Part shown: positions 1-10,523 of the stretch, in pieces
Position numbering within the stretch: the stretch's first letter is position 1
Layout: each line of letters starts with the position of its first letter
Assembly: GCA_963921795.1 (NCBI GenBank)
Contig: OY997652.1
Location: 61,573,756 to 61,637,755, forward strand
Reading direction: 5' to 3'
Source of the DNA: Nannobrachium achirus
Lineage: Eukaryota; Chordata; Actinopteri; Myctophiformes; Myctophidae
DNA: 64,000 nucleotides
Notes under the pieces: model-generated
Told to the model about the DNA's origin: nothing
What the model saw: only the letters and a program-made list of their open reading frames with translations
Database searches by the model: none
Made by a program: the position numbers and the translations under genes

Positions 1-964
1 TACATAGAAATAGTAATCTAAGAGGTAGGCCAAGCTCCTATTCAGTAAAACGTTATAAAAACCCAGTGTAAGGTCATTGAGGGTAGGCAATTGCTACGGT
101 AAGTGCTATGGGCTAAGGTGTAGTCTGAAGAGGTGAGTCTTAAGACCGGGTGCATCCCTCCATTCAGACATGCTGCCATTCAGACATCCCCCCATTCCAA
201 CACTAACCCTATACACTAACCTTTATGGAGGTGTCGCCATTCAGACAATTAAAAGTCAATGTCTGAATGGCAGCATGTCTGAATGGAGAGTGGCCCCCCT
301 TAAGACCACAGCGGAAGCTAGGGAGTGAGTCCACAATTTGGGGCCAGGAGGGCAAAGAGTTTAGGACGAGTGGATTGTTTTCCTGGGGTTCTTAGCGAGG
401 GTGGGGTTGTAAGGTTTTGAAAGTATGGAGGAGCCGTACCTTTGGCTGCTTTGAAGGCCAGCTTCAGTGTTTTTCAGTACTCTGTGCGGGCAGCAACCGG
501 GAGCCAGTGGAGGGCACAGAGAACGGGGGAAACAAGAGAATTTTGGCTGGTTGAAGACCACTCGTGCCGCAGAATGTTGGATCAGTTGGATGGGCTTAAG
601 TGCCGGGAGGCCAGCCAGGACAGAGTTACAGTAGTCGACTGTTGATATGACTGATGTCTGGATGAGGAGCTGAGCATGTGTGCCTTGAATGAGAGCTGGC
701 TGTCCAGGACCACGCCAAGGTTATTAGCAGTTGGAACCAGGCCTAGAATTTCGTCAGTTTAGGGGCAAGGCCAATTGGCCTTTGGTGTTGTCAAATTTTT
801 GAGGGCACAAAGGCCAAGCGCCAGGGCAGGAAGGCCATCATTAAAACAATGATTTTAAGTCCACGCCAGTGTCATAATTAATTCAGCTTAAACGTTAAGG
901 TTTAATGTAATACCTTTCAATTAAATAAATATCAAGAACCTGTTTATTTCTGTTTTGCCATGTG
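1..964. repeat. Dispersed repeat of unidentified family
   Basis: No credible gene. Wording shared with 30,030-30,110 and 31,620-31,700 (a phrase around 'agctagggagtgagtc' and 'tttggggccaggagg') shows this is a dispersed repeat, interrupted at 148-299 by a small DNA element. Short open frames here have no domain I recognise. Confidence 0.5.
148..299. mobile_element. 152-bp MITE with 8-bp target duplication
   Basis: Both ends carry inverted copies of a CTCCATTCAGACATGCTGCC block. The insert is flanked by the perfect 8-bp duplication TTAAGACC (140-147 and 300-307). A relative with ends reading CTCCATTCCGACATGTC lies at 19,596-19,771. An 8-bp duplication suggests a hAT-type transposase. Confidence 0.8.
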
Positions 965-1466
965 CAGTGGTGTAAAGTAACTAAGTACATTTACTTAAGT
1001 ATTGTACTTAATTGTTTATTGTAATTTTGAGTATTTCTAACACTTACTTCTACTCCACTACATCTCTTATCCAAATATTGTACTTTTACTCCACTACAAT
1101 TATTTGAAATCTTTAGTTACCAGTTACTTTGCATTATATAAATTATAATATTATACATGAACCACTTTAGCCCTATTTAGGCTATTTGAAAATAATCAAG
1201 CTTGTAGAAAAAATAGCAGATCTACAAGCTCAAGATGTGTCGCATCGCATTACTATGCATTGTGAGCTTGTAGATCTGCTATTTTCAAAAATGTTGTATT
1301 TTTACATTTGGTACTTTAAGTACATTTTGATACCAATACTTTTGTACTTTTACTCAAGTATATTTTGAATTTGAGGACTTTGCTTGCAACGGAAGTATTT
1401 CTACATTGCAGTAGGCTATTGATACTTTTACTTGAGTAAAACATTTGAGTACTTTTTCCACCACTG
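965..1466. mobile_element. hAT MITE, 'CAGTGGTG...ACTTTTACT' family
   Basis: Terminal inverted repeats (TIRs) CAGTGGTG/CCACCACTG are flanked by the perfect 8-bp duplication GCCATGTG (957-964 and 1467-1474). The interior is rich in ACTTTTACT/AAGTAC steps, a common teleost hAT derivative. It contains a complete copy of the palindrome at 1,208-1,288. Relatives occur near 7,046, 12,090, 22,225, 47,034 and 49,615. Confidence 0.85.
1208..1288. repeat. Palindrome copy (AGCAGATCTACAAGCTC family)
   Basis: An arm AAATAGCAGATCTACAAGCT is matched by its reverse complement across a short GC-rich loop. The same palindrome sits at the same family position in the 47-kb relative (47,207-47,281), so it was already in this MITE family before that family spread. 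Confidence 0.85.
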
Positions 1467-1473
1467 GCCATGT

Positions 1474-1474
<1 letters not shown>

Positions 1475-1504
<30 letters not shown>

Positions 1505-2260
1505 CAAACTCCTCCCTCCCGTTCGCGGAGTGATCCCTTTCTCAACAATAATGTACTTTCTGACAGCTCAGCCTCTTGGGGAAAGAATAGCTTTTGGTTC
1601 CCTTGTGCTGCATTTTGGTTGTTGTCCTGAGCTCAGCAGAGCTCCGTTTGAAGGCATTCGTTCACACATTCGGATTTATTCAACAGGCTGCGTTAGATAA
1701 AACTCCCGTTTAGCCCGGTGATGTTTTTGTGTTGTAACTTGTATAAACACTTTGTCGCGGGACTCCGGCGGCTCCACTATGCGGCGGCTGCTATGCTGCT
1801 ACAACGAGCGTAAATGGAATCTACTACTGGTCATGTGCCCAGCTCAACCAACCACGCACTGCTGTTAACGTAATGACTGGAAAATCGAGGAAAAAACGGT
1901 AAAAAGCAGTTAATGGACCTGCTGTGGGCGCCAGGGCACCACGGCCACTGTGGCCGTTTGGGCATGTCATTTTTCGAGGGGCACACGGCCAAAGAGAGGG
2001 GCAACGACGGCCATGGCTGTCGTGGCCGCCGTGAATTTCCTGCCCTGGTTGGAACCAAATTCACCAAATATTTGTCTAAAAATTACATATTTAGCCACTT
2101 GTACGCATGCCCCCACCCACCGAGATCAAACTAATTAAAATTGCTAAAACGATAGAAAGCAGTAAATGAAAACATTTGAACACTCATCTTTTTCTTTTCT
2201 CTAATTACAATCTAAAATATGAACCCTTGTTTTAAAAAAGAACAAAGTTGTCCTTCAAGT
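1475..2260. other. Non-coding stretch
   Basis: A short (GCAC/CA)n tract lies at 1,477-1,506. 1,510-2,060 has no gene I can support. 2,070-2,260 matches the right arm of the TTAA foldback element at 42,610-43,078 (shared 'atttagccacttgtacgcatg' context and a GTTGTCC end). Confidence 0.5.
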
Positions 2261-2582
2261 CACTGGTTCTCAACCTTTTCAGGCCGCGACCCCCAAAATA
2301 ATCATATATTAACTCTTGTGAGCATGTAGATCGGCTATTTTCACAATTTCTGCCTCTAATATTTGACAATTTGGCCAAGGTTTAATTTACCATTTTAGAG
2401 GTAATAAACAAGTCCTTAAATTTTCACTTGTGAAATGTGCAGATACCCTCTATTACACTTAATCTTTAGGTTGGTTTGTTTACTGTTGAGTGGGAAAACA
2501 ATGTTGCACATTAGGTTAATCATCTGGGCACCCCCCAATCTAATTTGGGGGAGGGTCCCAACCCACAGGTTGAGAACCACTG
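2261..2582. mobile_element. hAT MITE, 'GGTTCTCAACC' family
   Basis: Ends CACTGGTTCTCAACC and GGTTGAGAACCACTG are flanked by CTTCAAGT/CTTTAAGT (8 bp, one mismatch). A half palindrome (TGTGAGCATGTAGATC) lies at about 2,318-2,345. Better preserved relatives are at 13,409-13,796 and 40,458-40,817. Confidence 0.85.
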
Positions 2583-2814
2583 CTTTAAGTGACAAGGGAT
2601 GAGTGGGACTGTCTCCTGGTGTGATCCAGTGGGAGAAATGTACTGTATGTGGCTGGAAGGTCCTTATCAGGGACGTGCTGGCCATTGGGAAAAGCGAGAC
2701 AACTCCCGAACGGCCGGTTCATTCCCGGCCGGTCCAGGCCGGCTATTAGGGAAAAAATAAAAATAAAATGTCAGCCTTCCTTCCATTTTGGGGGCTGGGC
2801 GGCCATCAAACTAA

Positions 2815-3076
2815 ATCGTCACTGTCGGGCAGAAACCTTGTATCTCCGAGTTTCAAATTTGTATATTTTTTCGCAAAGCAACGCCCTGTTTCATCATGCA
2901 AGGCCGTCGCACAAAAGTAGTGAAAACAGCAGATCTACAAGCACACAACGCCTTGCGGTGCGAGGCGTTGTGTGCTTGTAGATCGTCTGTTTTCACTAGT
3001 TTAAATAATTTTTAAAATGATAAATACAAAACAAGCGGTTTTGGACGTACAAGGTTTCCACCCGACAACGACGAAA
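2815..3076. mobile_element. 'ATCGTC' MITE, copy 1
   Basis: TIRs read ATCGTCACTGTCGGGCAGAA at the left and the inverse, slightly decayed, at the right. Copies 2 and 3 lie at 6,323-6,554 and 11,150-11,362, and a fourth starts at 63,797. In every copy the centre is the palindrome in its variant form with ACTAGTGAAAACAGC shoulders. Confidence 0.85.
2928..2998. repeat. Palindrome copy, GAAAACAGC variant
   Basis: Near-perfect palindrome from AGTGAAAACAGC to its inverse, with a loop around CCTTGCGG. It is central to the surrounding MITE. Confidence 0.85.
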
Positions 3077-3249
3077 TATAACTCATGTAATTGGCCCACT
3101 GGCTTGTCACTTGTCATGATCTGAAATGACAAATCTTTGAGTAGCAGCAGCGCTATAGAGAGAGATCTCTCTCTATAGCACGCAATGAGGGCCTCTCCAA
3201 CTATTTTTCCCAGGCTGAATCAGGGGCCCAGCACGTCCCTGGTCCTTGT

Positions 3250-3909
3250 TCAGAAAGGCTTATGGATTTTTGGAGCGGTGAAAGCGCTCCCACTAGACTG
3301 GTATGTCCGTGGGTATGTCCGTGGGTGGGTGGGTGGCTGGCTGGCCGTGTCCGTAGCCTGACAATACCTTGAGTGGCCACACACAACACACTAGTTAAAG
3401 GAGGGGCGCTGTTTTGTGCAGGCCAGGCACACTCACCACTCACTCACAGGCACAGTTTACAGTTTACAGTTTAAGCATTTAGCAAGCTGCTCAGATTCAC
3501 CGCTCCACTTCGAACCGAGGTTTGATTTTTACCTTCAGGTCAGCGTGCTTCCTTCCATCTTTATCAAGCAATCTCCCGCAGCACTGCCACGATTATTTGA
3601 CATGACGATTGATTGTCACATGCACATGGCAGATATGACACATAACCGAAATATACGAAGAACAGATATCTGACAACTTCATACTTAAAAAAAAGAACAT
3701 AGTGGAAATAGCCGATCTACAAGTTTCAAAAATAGTGGAAATAGCCAATCCACAAGTTCACAATGCATCGCAATACGGCCTGTTGTGAGCTTGTAGATCT
3801 TTCAACATTATGCGATTATGTCAAATTATTGCGATTAGACGATTATGTAATAATTGTGACAGGGCTAATCTCCCGGGACAATCATGATACACACACTAAT
3901 ATGTATTGT

Positions 3910-3980
<71 letters not shown>

Positions 3981-4617
3981 CACACACACGGACACACAAA
4001 CAACCTTCAGGGATTACTATAGAAGTTAACTTAACTGAAACTGTTTTACTTGCACACACATGCACTTGCACATACTGTACACATTATGCACTTACTATAC
4101 CTAAATGTGTGTATGTGGGCATCCTGAAACGTGTGTGTTATAATGTTTGGAGGATTTGCGCAATATCTTTACGAACCATTACATTTAAGGGTGCTCCGAA
4201 TTTCAGGTTTCTGACCGGTCCCCATCGATCTAAATCGGACAATTCTCCCTCCAATTGACTCGGTCGCCAAATTACCCGATCTGAGATGCCTATCTTTTAG
4301 GAGCGAGCTGCAACGAACCCATTTAGAACGGGTACACATTATTGTGTATCATTATTTTATGCTTTAACTATTGAAAAATAGCAGATATACAAGCTCACAG
4401 CTCGGCACTCGGTGCCGCGCTGCGAGCTTGTAGATCTGCTATTTTTGAAAAATCGTGAAAATTAGAATTTTGACCCGATTCTATAAGTGTCTTTTGAATC
4501 CTACGATTTTTTTGAAAAAACAATGTTTCTATGTCAGCAATCTGGCTTAGCCATCGTCAAAGAAAAGGTCCTTTTCACTCAACTGGAGCTCAGTTAGTCT
4601 GCTCTTGAGAGACTACT
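3250..4617. other. Non-coding: palindromes and (CA)n
   Basis: I see no gene. It holds a doubled, degraded palindrome at 3,702-3,812, a (CA)n tract at 3,914-3,977, and a complete palindrome at 4,372-4,447 whose loop (CTCGGCACTCGGTGCCGCG) resembles the copy at 62,644-62,712. Confidence 0.6.
4372..4447. repeat. Palindrome copy
   Basis: Arms AAAAATAGCAGATATACAAG and the inverse enclose a GC-rich loop. Confidence 0.85.
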
Positions 4618-4623
4618 GTGTCA

Positions 4624-5058
4624 GTGGTTCTCAAACCTTTTCATGTGAAGGACCCCCAAAATGATATGTATTTGGCCACGGACCCCCATCTCAAAATATC
4701 TAGTTCCAGGGACCACCCAGAAGCAAAATTTTATTTACAAACGTTCGCTTTGAAAATACATATATTCAAAGATTTGCACACATTTTCACGACTTTTTTTT
4801 TTTTTTTTTTTTAAGATTTGTTTTTGGGCTTTTTATGCCTTTATTGATAGGACAGTAGACTGACAGGAAATGGGGAGAGAGATGGGGAATGACATGTGGC
4901 AAAGGTCGTCCGGATCGGGAATCGAACCGGCGACGCCAGCAGGCATCATAGCCTAGTATGTGGTATGCGCCTTGACCACCAGGCCAGCGGGCGCCCCCTT
5001 CACGACTTTTTCAAAAATAGCAGATTTACCTGTGAGCTTGTATATCTACTATTTTTCA
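4624..5058. mobile_element. hAT MITE ('GGTTCTCAAACC', guanosine-poor GACCCCC type) split by a SINE
   Basis: Starts CAGTGGTTCTCAAACC and contains the GGACCCCCA motifs also seen at 56,760 and 62,520. A SINE interrupts it at about 4,790-4,998. A shortened palindrome follows at 5,010-5,057. The right end is decayed, so the end coordinate is approximate. Confidence 0.65.
4790..4998 (-). mobile_element. tRNA-derived SINE, copy 1
   Basis: Reads on the minus strand as a GGGGGCGCC... head, a tRNA-like B box (GGTTCGATTCCCG), a body with CATTTCCTGTCAGTCTACTG and an A-rich tail. It is flanked by a target duplication around TTCACGACTTTTT. Other copies are at 8,385-8,535, 13,105-13,318 and 17,800-17,950. 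Confidence 0.8.
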
Positions 5059-5826
5059 CTGGTTAAAGCATTCAATAATTCTAGGCCTAAATGGGTATTA
5101 AGTGGTATGAAAGTCAATTGGGTATAACTTCACATTTCATCAAACGCGCTACTTTCGCTGTTCATCGCGCAAAACATAGTATTGTAGGGCAGTGCATTTC
5201 TGTTGGCCAACCCAGGGGTAACCTCCTCCTCCGCCATTATCGCACGCCATGGGTTCCCACCGCAGATTTCACATGGATTTTTTTTTTGCAATGGGTTCTG
5301 GATAAATAAATAAAAAAAAGCTCTGTTGCAAACAAAGGTTTTTTTTGTGTATTCTTTATTTTTTTTATTTTTTATATTTTTTATGTTTGACACTGTCAAA
5401 GCATTGTGGATTCTCAGTTCTGGACTAGCCTTGGGTCCCTTCACCTTTTGGGGTTTGATCCGGTCGGGAGCGGAAACCACTCTACGTCATGTTGTAGTCC
5501 TAGACGGACTACACTTTGGCCGGAACTATCAAACCGGATTCAGTTTTACTCCAAAATATTCCCCTGTGCTCAAGGACATACTTTTAGGGCCTACCTAATA
5601 AACCCCTAGTTTTGCTTTTGGAAAATTCGTTTGGTATATGCATCTTTTAGTCCAACTCGTAGCGACTAGCAAGACTACACTAGGATACTCAAGCATTTTA
5701 ATAGGGATTGGGGAAACAAACGGAGGGAACCAAAACAAAGCGACGCCGCTCTTTCGGCTTGTGGTTTCCGCCTAGACCGGATCAAACCACCGGATCCAAC
5801 CGCCAGTCCAACTGAAGTAAATTGCA

Positions 5827-5829
<3 letters not shown>
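5059..5829. repeat. Foldback arms, otherwise nothing
   Basis: Contains inverted arms at about 5,418-5,490 and 5,756-5,815 (GGTTTGATCCGGTC versus GACCGGATCAAACC, and GCGGAAACCAC versus its inverse). This suggests a foldback DNA element of about 400 bp. T-rich runs lie at 5,280-5,385. No gene. Confidence 0.55.

Positions 5830-5907
<78 letters not shown>
5830..5907. repeat. (CA)n microsatellite
   Basis: About 39 CA dinucleotides without interruption. Confidence 0.95.
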
Positions 5908-5909
<2 letters not shown>

Positions 5910-6210
5910 CGTCCTCATTCATTGAGGAAAGGCTGTACATGGGATTTCATTGTTGACAACCTGCACTTCTCTTATCCCCGCCTGAATTGGTCCTGCCCTG
6001 CCCTCTAGTGGGAGAAAGTGAGACCGCAAGCATTTCTAAGTAAAAGCAATGTTCTTCAGTTCAAAGCCTGCAAATCTGAGTAGCTAGAAAAGTGCTATAT
6101 CAATTACATGTATTACTATTATTATTACAGTACAATCCTATCTCTATCATTTGTAACTCTGACATGTAAATTGAAGCTGCAATCTGGAATATTCTGACCA
6201 ATCTGTATGG

Positions 6211-6767
6211 CAGGGGTTCCCAAACCTTTTTGTTTCAGGGCACCCCATTAATATTGTTTTAATCCGAGGCACCCCTACATTATAATTTTCACTCCCAGCA
6301 CCTTATAGACTATTTATAGCATATCGTCATTGTCGGGTGGAAACCTATGTCCAAAACCGTTCGTTTTGTATTCATCATCTATAAAATGTACTAAACTAGT
6401 GAAAACAGCAGATCTACAAGCACACAGCGCCTCGCAAGGCTGTTTTCACTAGTCTTGTGCAACAGTCTTGTATGATGAAGCAGGGCTTTGCTTTACCAAA
6501 AGACGTACACATTTGAAACTTGGAGATACGAGGTTTCTGCCCGACAGTGACGATATTTTTGTGATTATGTTGCGAGGAAAACGTTGAGATAACAGCCGTT
6601 TTGGTTAGAACTGACTGAAACTAACTTTGTACTTCAAGTTTAAAATGATACTAAATGATACTAAAGTGTCCAAATACATTCCAAATATTATCAAATTATG
6701 TCGCGGCACCCCTGGACTGCCGTCACAGCACCCCAGGGTGCCCCGTCACCCACTTTGAAAACCACTG
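6211..6767. mobile_element. hAT MITE 'CAGGGGTTCCCAAACC' with nested MITE
   Basis: Ends CAGGGGTTCCCAAACC and TTTGAAAACCACTG are flanked by the perfect 8-bp duplication CTGTATGG (6,203-6,210 and 6,768-6,775). It is interrupted at 6,323-6,554 by the ATCGTC MITE. The relative at 41,777-42,103 lacks that insert and shows the empty site. Confidence 0.9.
6323..6554. mobile_element. 'ATCGTC' MITE, copy 2
   Basis: 232 bp with inverted ends ATCGTCATTGTCGGG and CCCGACAGTGACGAT. The palindrome at its centre (6,400-6,452) is shortened. The copy at 63,797 lies in the same host position (TTTATAGCAT flank), so this nested pair has spread as a unit. Confidence 0.85.
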
Positions 6768-6873
6768 CTGTATGGGACAGTACAGTATATTATGTACCAT
6801 AAAGAGTACATCTACAGGAGATTGGAGTTGGTCTCTACTCTTCCATTGAGACTTTAGACCCTGGTGTGTGGTA

Positions 6874-7045
6874 GAACAGTGGTTCTCAACCTTTTCAGGC
6901 TGCGACCCCCAAAATAAATAATATTTGAACTGGGGACCCCTCCACCCTGACAAGCACTAAGAGTTGAGGCATTACAGTTTATATAAAATGGTTCTATTGT
7001 GAAAATAACTGATCTACATGCTCACAATGCGTTGTGAGTTTGTAA
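6874..7045. mobile_element. hAT MITE fragment, GGTTCTCAACC family
   Basis: A left end CAGTGGTTCTCAACC with GACCCCCAAAATAA interior and a degraded palindrome at 7,001-7,045 (TGAAAATAACTGATCTACATG). The right end is missing. Confidence 0.7.
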
Positions 7046-7586
7046 TCAGTAGTTGTAGTCAGTAGTAGAGCTTGGATCAGCAGTATCTACATTGCAGTAT
7101 GGATACTTTTACTTAAAGGCCCAGTTCACCTCTGGGACAACCAGATCTTATTTTATTGTTGTTTGGGACACGATCAACACAAGTCCTGAGTTATTTTTTG
7201 TGTTCAATCTGTGTTTTTAGATATTTTAGTATTTCAGCATGCTACAAAGCATCATCATGATGCATTTTGCGTCATATCCCAGCAAGCACAGTCAGGACCT
7301 GGACCAATCAGTGAAATCTCAATTGGGGCCAGATCAAGTCAAACCATGACTAGTCAGATCTGGCCTAGAATATCACCTGATTTCAACCAACATAAATCCT
7401 GCCCACGAAAACGGACGTCCTGTATTAATCAGAGAGGGTCCGATCAAGGCCAGATAAATATCACTAGTCAGATATGTCCCAGAATATAACCTTACATGCT
7501 CATATTTCAACTAACATTACAAACAATAACAACTAGTAAGACACCTGAGGGTGACTTGCGACCTCAGGGTGACATGCGACCGCGCC

Positions 7587-7936
7587 AATTCACCCTTTGT
7601 TAGCCTCCTGGTTGGTCCCTGACTGACCAACCAGCAGGCTCTATCTGCCTTGTCCCGCCCTGGTTCTGCCTTTTTTATGTTGAATTAGCTAAAACATAGT
7701 TTTTGGAGAAATAAAAACATTTAAAAACATGCTGATTCACTATGCTGCCACTGAGCAGCTCCAATTGACTGAAACAAACTTTGAAATTAGAATTGAGCCC
7801 ACAGAATAACAATATGAAGCAACTGAATTAACATGGCAGTGGATGGAATGTCCCACTGAATGTCCCACCAAGACACAGCAACCAATGGGTGTGGAGAGGG
7901 GCAGGACAATGGGCGGGACTTGACAAAGGGTGAATT
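7587..7936. mobile_element. Nested MITE with AATTCACCCTTTGT ends
   Basis: Perfect 14-bp inverted ends AATTCACCCTTTGT (7,587-7,600) and ACAAAGGGTGAATT (7,923-7,936) within the TTAA transposon. Internally, CCTGGTTGGTCCCTGACTG is followed by an inverted match, so it may fold. No coding capacity. Confidence 0.7.
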
Positions 7937-8040
7937 CTTGGCCATCTGGCCCTTCATGATAGTTATGTTTCATGATAGTTATATGTCCTTAATATTAATA
8001 ACATAATATCCATAATAATGTCCTTAATATTGACAATATA

Positions 8041-8338
8041 GGAATCTCCATATATGGGCATAAAATGTACGTAAGTAATGCCAAGCAGGGCCTTGGTGAG
8101 TTAGGGCCTTGGTTTGATGCCTGTGGATCTCCATATATGGGCATAAGGGGTTACCCTAACATTCTCATTTTCGGCCTGAGATTTATGACATCAGAAATCT
8201 CCATCTATGGGCATAAAAGGTTGTTTCTTTTTCTGGGAATGACCATATATGGACTTTTTATTTTTATTTTATCCTTTATTAATAATAATGTATCCATATT
8301 CATACACTATATGTTATGCCCATACATGGAGATCCCTA
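8041..8338. repeat. Inverted/tandem 'CTCCATATATGGGCATAA' block
   Basis: ATCTCCATATATGGGCATAA recurs in direct orientation three times (8,041, 8,127, 8,198) and is inverted at the right edge (TTATGCCCATACATGGAGAT, 8,313-8,333). It may be a small foldback element or the internal repeat of the host transposon. A related CTCCATATATAG motif occurs at 9,618. Confidence 0.6.
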
Positions 8339-8384
8339 TCTGAACCAGCCACACAGATATGGGCCATGACTTTGTCATTTGGAC

Positions 8385-8535
8385 AGTATTTTGGGGCTTT
8401 TTATGCTTTTTATTGACAGTAGGCTGATAGGAAATGAGGAGAGAGATGGGGACTTGAGGTCGCAAGTCAGGACGTGAACCTGTGACGCTGCAAAAGCTGG
8501 ATTATCAGCCTAGATGTCTGGAACACTACCCCTGT
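8385..8535 (-). mobile_element. tRNA-derived SINE, copy 2 (decayed)
   Basis: Same body as the SINE at 4,790-4,998 (TTTTTATTGACAGTAGGCTG, GAGAGAGATGGGGA). The B-box region is altered. It abuts the 3' end of the RPA70-like pseudogene. Confidence 0.65.
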
Positions 8536-9300
8536 GTTCCAGAGCAGCAGTTGATTTTCAGTACGTGGTTCATTTGTTTCTCATTTTGGTATGTTGTCAC
8601 CTTGACTTTGTTTATGAAGACATGACTTGTTAAGATTACTTTATCCAATATGTCTTCAAATGCAGTGTTGTCATTCTCTTTGAAAATTTTCAGTGATTCC
8701 TGGGTCATGTTGTGACCCAGCAGTACCTCAGCTGTTTCGTGGAAGCATGTCACCCATTGAACATGGGTTCAGATTCTTACATTTTTACCTTCAGCCGATG
8801 TCTGTATTTAACGTTTGGAGAGGTCTTGTCGCATTTGGCACAATAGTAGGATCCCTTTACCAGGTCTCGAAGTTTCCTGTTGCATCTGTCAGTGGTACAC
8901 GCTTCATATATGTCCTGTTCAATGTCAACAACCTTTGCTGTTACTTCGTAGTATTTCTCCCATTCTCCCCTCTTCCTCTGGAGCATTTTTCATCTCGCTC
9001 AGGGATTTCCAGTTGATCACGACATTCTGTGAATTTGTCAGGGATTCAGTGATGAAGACTTTGCCTTGTTTTTTGTACCATTTGTTAAGTCTAGTCGCTT
9101 CTGTTATATCTGGATTGACCATGATAGTTGAGTTGTATGACGTTGTCAGAGATCGGCCTCCAAAATCTGACACCTTTGCTGATCTCACTGCGACAATGGC
9201 TTGACTAGTCCCATCAAACTTCTTTGCTTTATCTCCCCACAGGGTGAATGTTATCTCTTTACCACTATCGTCCATTAGCTGGAAGTCTCTCTTGCAGATC
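8526..9300 (-). pseudogene. RPA70 (RPA1)-like single-stranded DNA-binding protein, truncated
   Basis: Replication protein A's large subunit binds single-stranded DNA through OB folds. On the minus strand the translation shows the second half of DNA-binding domain B (DSGKEITFTLWG, then KFDG, VSDFGGRSL, MVNPDI, all hallmark RPA1 spots). Domain C follows, with a C4 zinc ribbon (CTTDRC ... CAKC) and WVTCFHETAEVLLG. Domains F and A are missing. The reading frame is lost at about 8,955 (after EEEGR) and again at about 8,750, with a stop between RLKVKM and WVTCF, so it is not functional. The B-to-C junction is continuous in genomic DNA, unlike an intron-split host gene, which points to a processed or transposon-carried copy. 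It lies wholly inside the TTAA transposon. RPA-like genes are known cargo of some Helitrons, but I see no Helitron ends here. Confidence 0.85.
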
Positions 9301-9306
9301 CCGCAT

Positions 9307-10297
9307 ATTTACTTTAGAAAATATGTTAAATTCTAAGAACGTTTCGAGTACCGGTTTGATACAAGAGCGAATAAGCGCTAAACTTCTGGAATCCTGTGCG
9401 TCGACTTAAAGTCGGATCCAGGCCTAATAACTTTATCTGGCCGCCCCGTTGCCACCTCCTTGTTACATTTTCTTTTCTCCAGGTGGATGGACATTCTTTC
9501 ATAGGTGATCTAAGTCCAGCCGCCCCCAGACAGTCAGACAGACAGCCATTGACTCTGGCCTAACAATGGCTACTGTCTATGACGGTAGTCCCATATGACA
9601 TGATGGACTGGACTATCTCCATATATAGTGTTCTCCACATCTCCATGTTTAGGCCAAACAGGTTCGCTCCATTTCTCCATGTATAGGTCCAAATGCCCAA
9701 CGTAGAGCTTGACAACGAAACGTTCTTAACACAGCCGTCCCCATATTTACTTTACAAAATATGTTAAATTCTAAGAACGTTTCGAGTACCGGTTTGATAC
9801 AAGAGCGAATAAGCGCTAAACTTCTGGAATCCTGTGCGTCGACTTAAAGTCGGATCCAGGCCTAATAACTTTATCTGGCCACCCCGTTGCCACCTCCTTG
9901 TTACATTTTCTTTTCTCCAGGTGGATGGACATTCTTTCATAGGTGATCTAAGTCCAGCCGCCCCCAGACAGTCAGACAGACAGTCATTGACTCTGGCCTA
10001 ACAATGGCTACTGTCTATGACGGTAGTCCCATATGACATGATGGACTGGACTATCTCCATATACCCTGTATAGTGTTACTTTAGAAAATATGTTAAATTA
10101 TAAGAACGTTTCGAGTACCGGTTTGATACAAGAGCGAATAAGCGCTACACTTCTGGAATCCTGTGCGTCGACTTAAAGTCGGATCCAGGCCTAATAATTT
10201 TATCTGGCCGCACCGTTGCCACCTCCTTGTTACATTTTCTTTTATCCAGGTGGATGGACATTCTTTCATAGGTGATCTAAGTCCAGCCGCCCCGTAT
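9307..10297. repeat. Tandem repeats of about 327 bp in the TTAA transposon
   Basis: Three near-identical copies start at about 9,307, 9,747 and 10,078. The first two run about 327 bp, the third about 220 bp, and 113 bp of spacer separates the first pair. Each contains a small palindrome (CGACTTAAAGTCG) and a GGTGGATGGACATTC segment. They lie upstream of the minus-strand RPA-like sequence, so they could be old promoter or transposase-binding repeats. Confidence 0.85.
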
Positions 10298-10319
10298 CAG
10301 ATCGGAGGAGGATACCACA

Positions 10320-10460
10320 CATTGTACCTCATCCACCCTTTCTCCTCTCTCCTTTTGGTATCTTTATCTTCCTCCTCCTTTTTTTCTTTTTTATTCTTCT
10401 CTTCTCTTAGTCTTGTGTATCCTTCTCTTTTTTTTTTTGTCTTTCTTAGTCTTGTGTAGC
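10320..10460. repeat. Polypyrimidine tract
   Basis: About 140 bp of C/T with TCTTAGTCTTGTGTA repeated twice, inside the TTAA transposon. Confidence 0.8.
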
Positions 10461-10464
10461 CGCC

Positions 10465-10523
10465 CCGTACAGGAAGTGATGTCACGACTCACTGACATCA
10501 CACTGACATCACTCCCTGTACGG
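10465..10523. repeat. Hairpin CCGTACAGG...CCTGTACGG
   Basis: CCGTACAGGAAGTGATGTCA is matched by its inverse, one base off, across a 19-base loop. It lies inside the right half of the TTAA transposon. TGACGTCA sites follow at about 10,590 and 10,691. Confidence 0.75.

Larger units (their letters stand above)
2668..3241. mobile_element. hAT element with CAGGGACGTGCTGG ends
   Basis: Inverted ends CAGGGACGTGCTGGCC and CAGCACGTCCCTG are flanked by GTCCTTAT/GTCCTTGT (8 bp, one mismatch). It carries a second, unrelated MITE at 2,815-3,076, which holds the palindrome at its centre: three levels of nesting. Confidence 0.85.

Noticed and set aside
442-645. Small frame in the first kilobase
   Set aside because: It lies in a dispersed repeat seen elsewhere in the window and has no domain or splice context.
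3763-4258. Open frames of TH/CV repeats over (CA)n tracts (also near 5,700, 15,250, 16,870, 18,500, 24,850, 51,400)
   Set aside because: They are translations of dinucleotide repeats with no conserved flanks.
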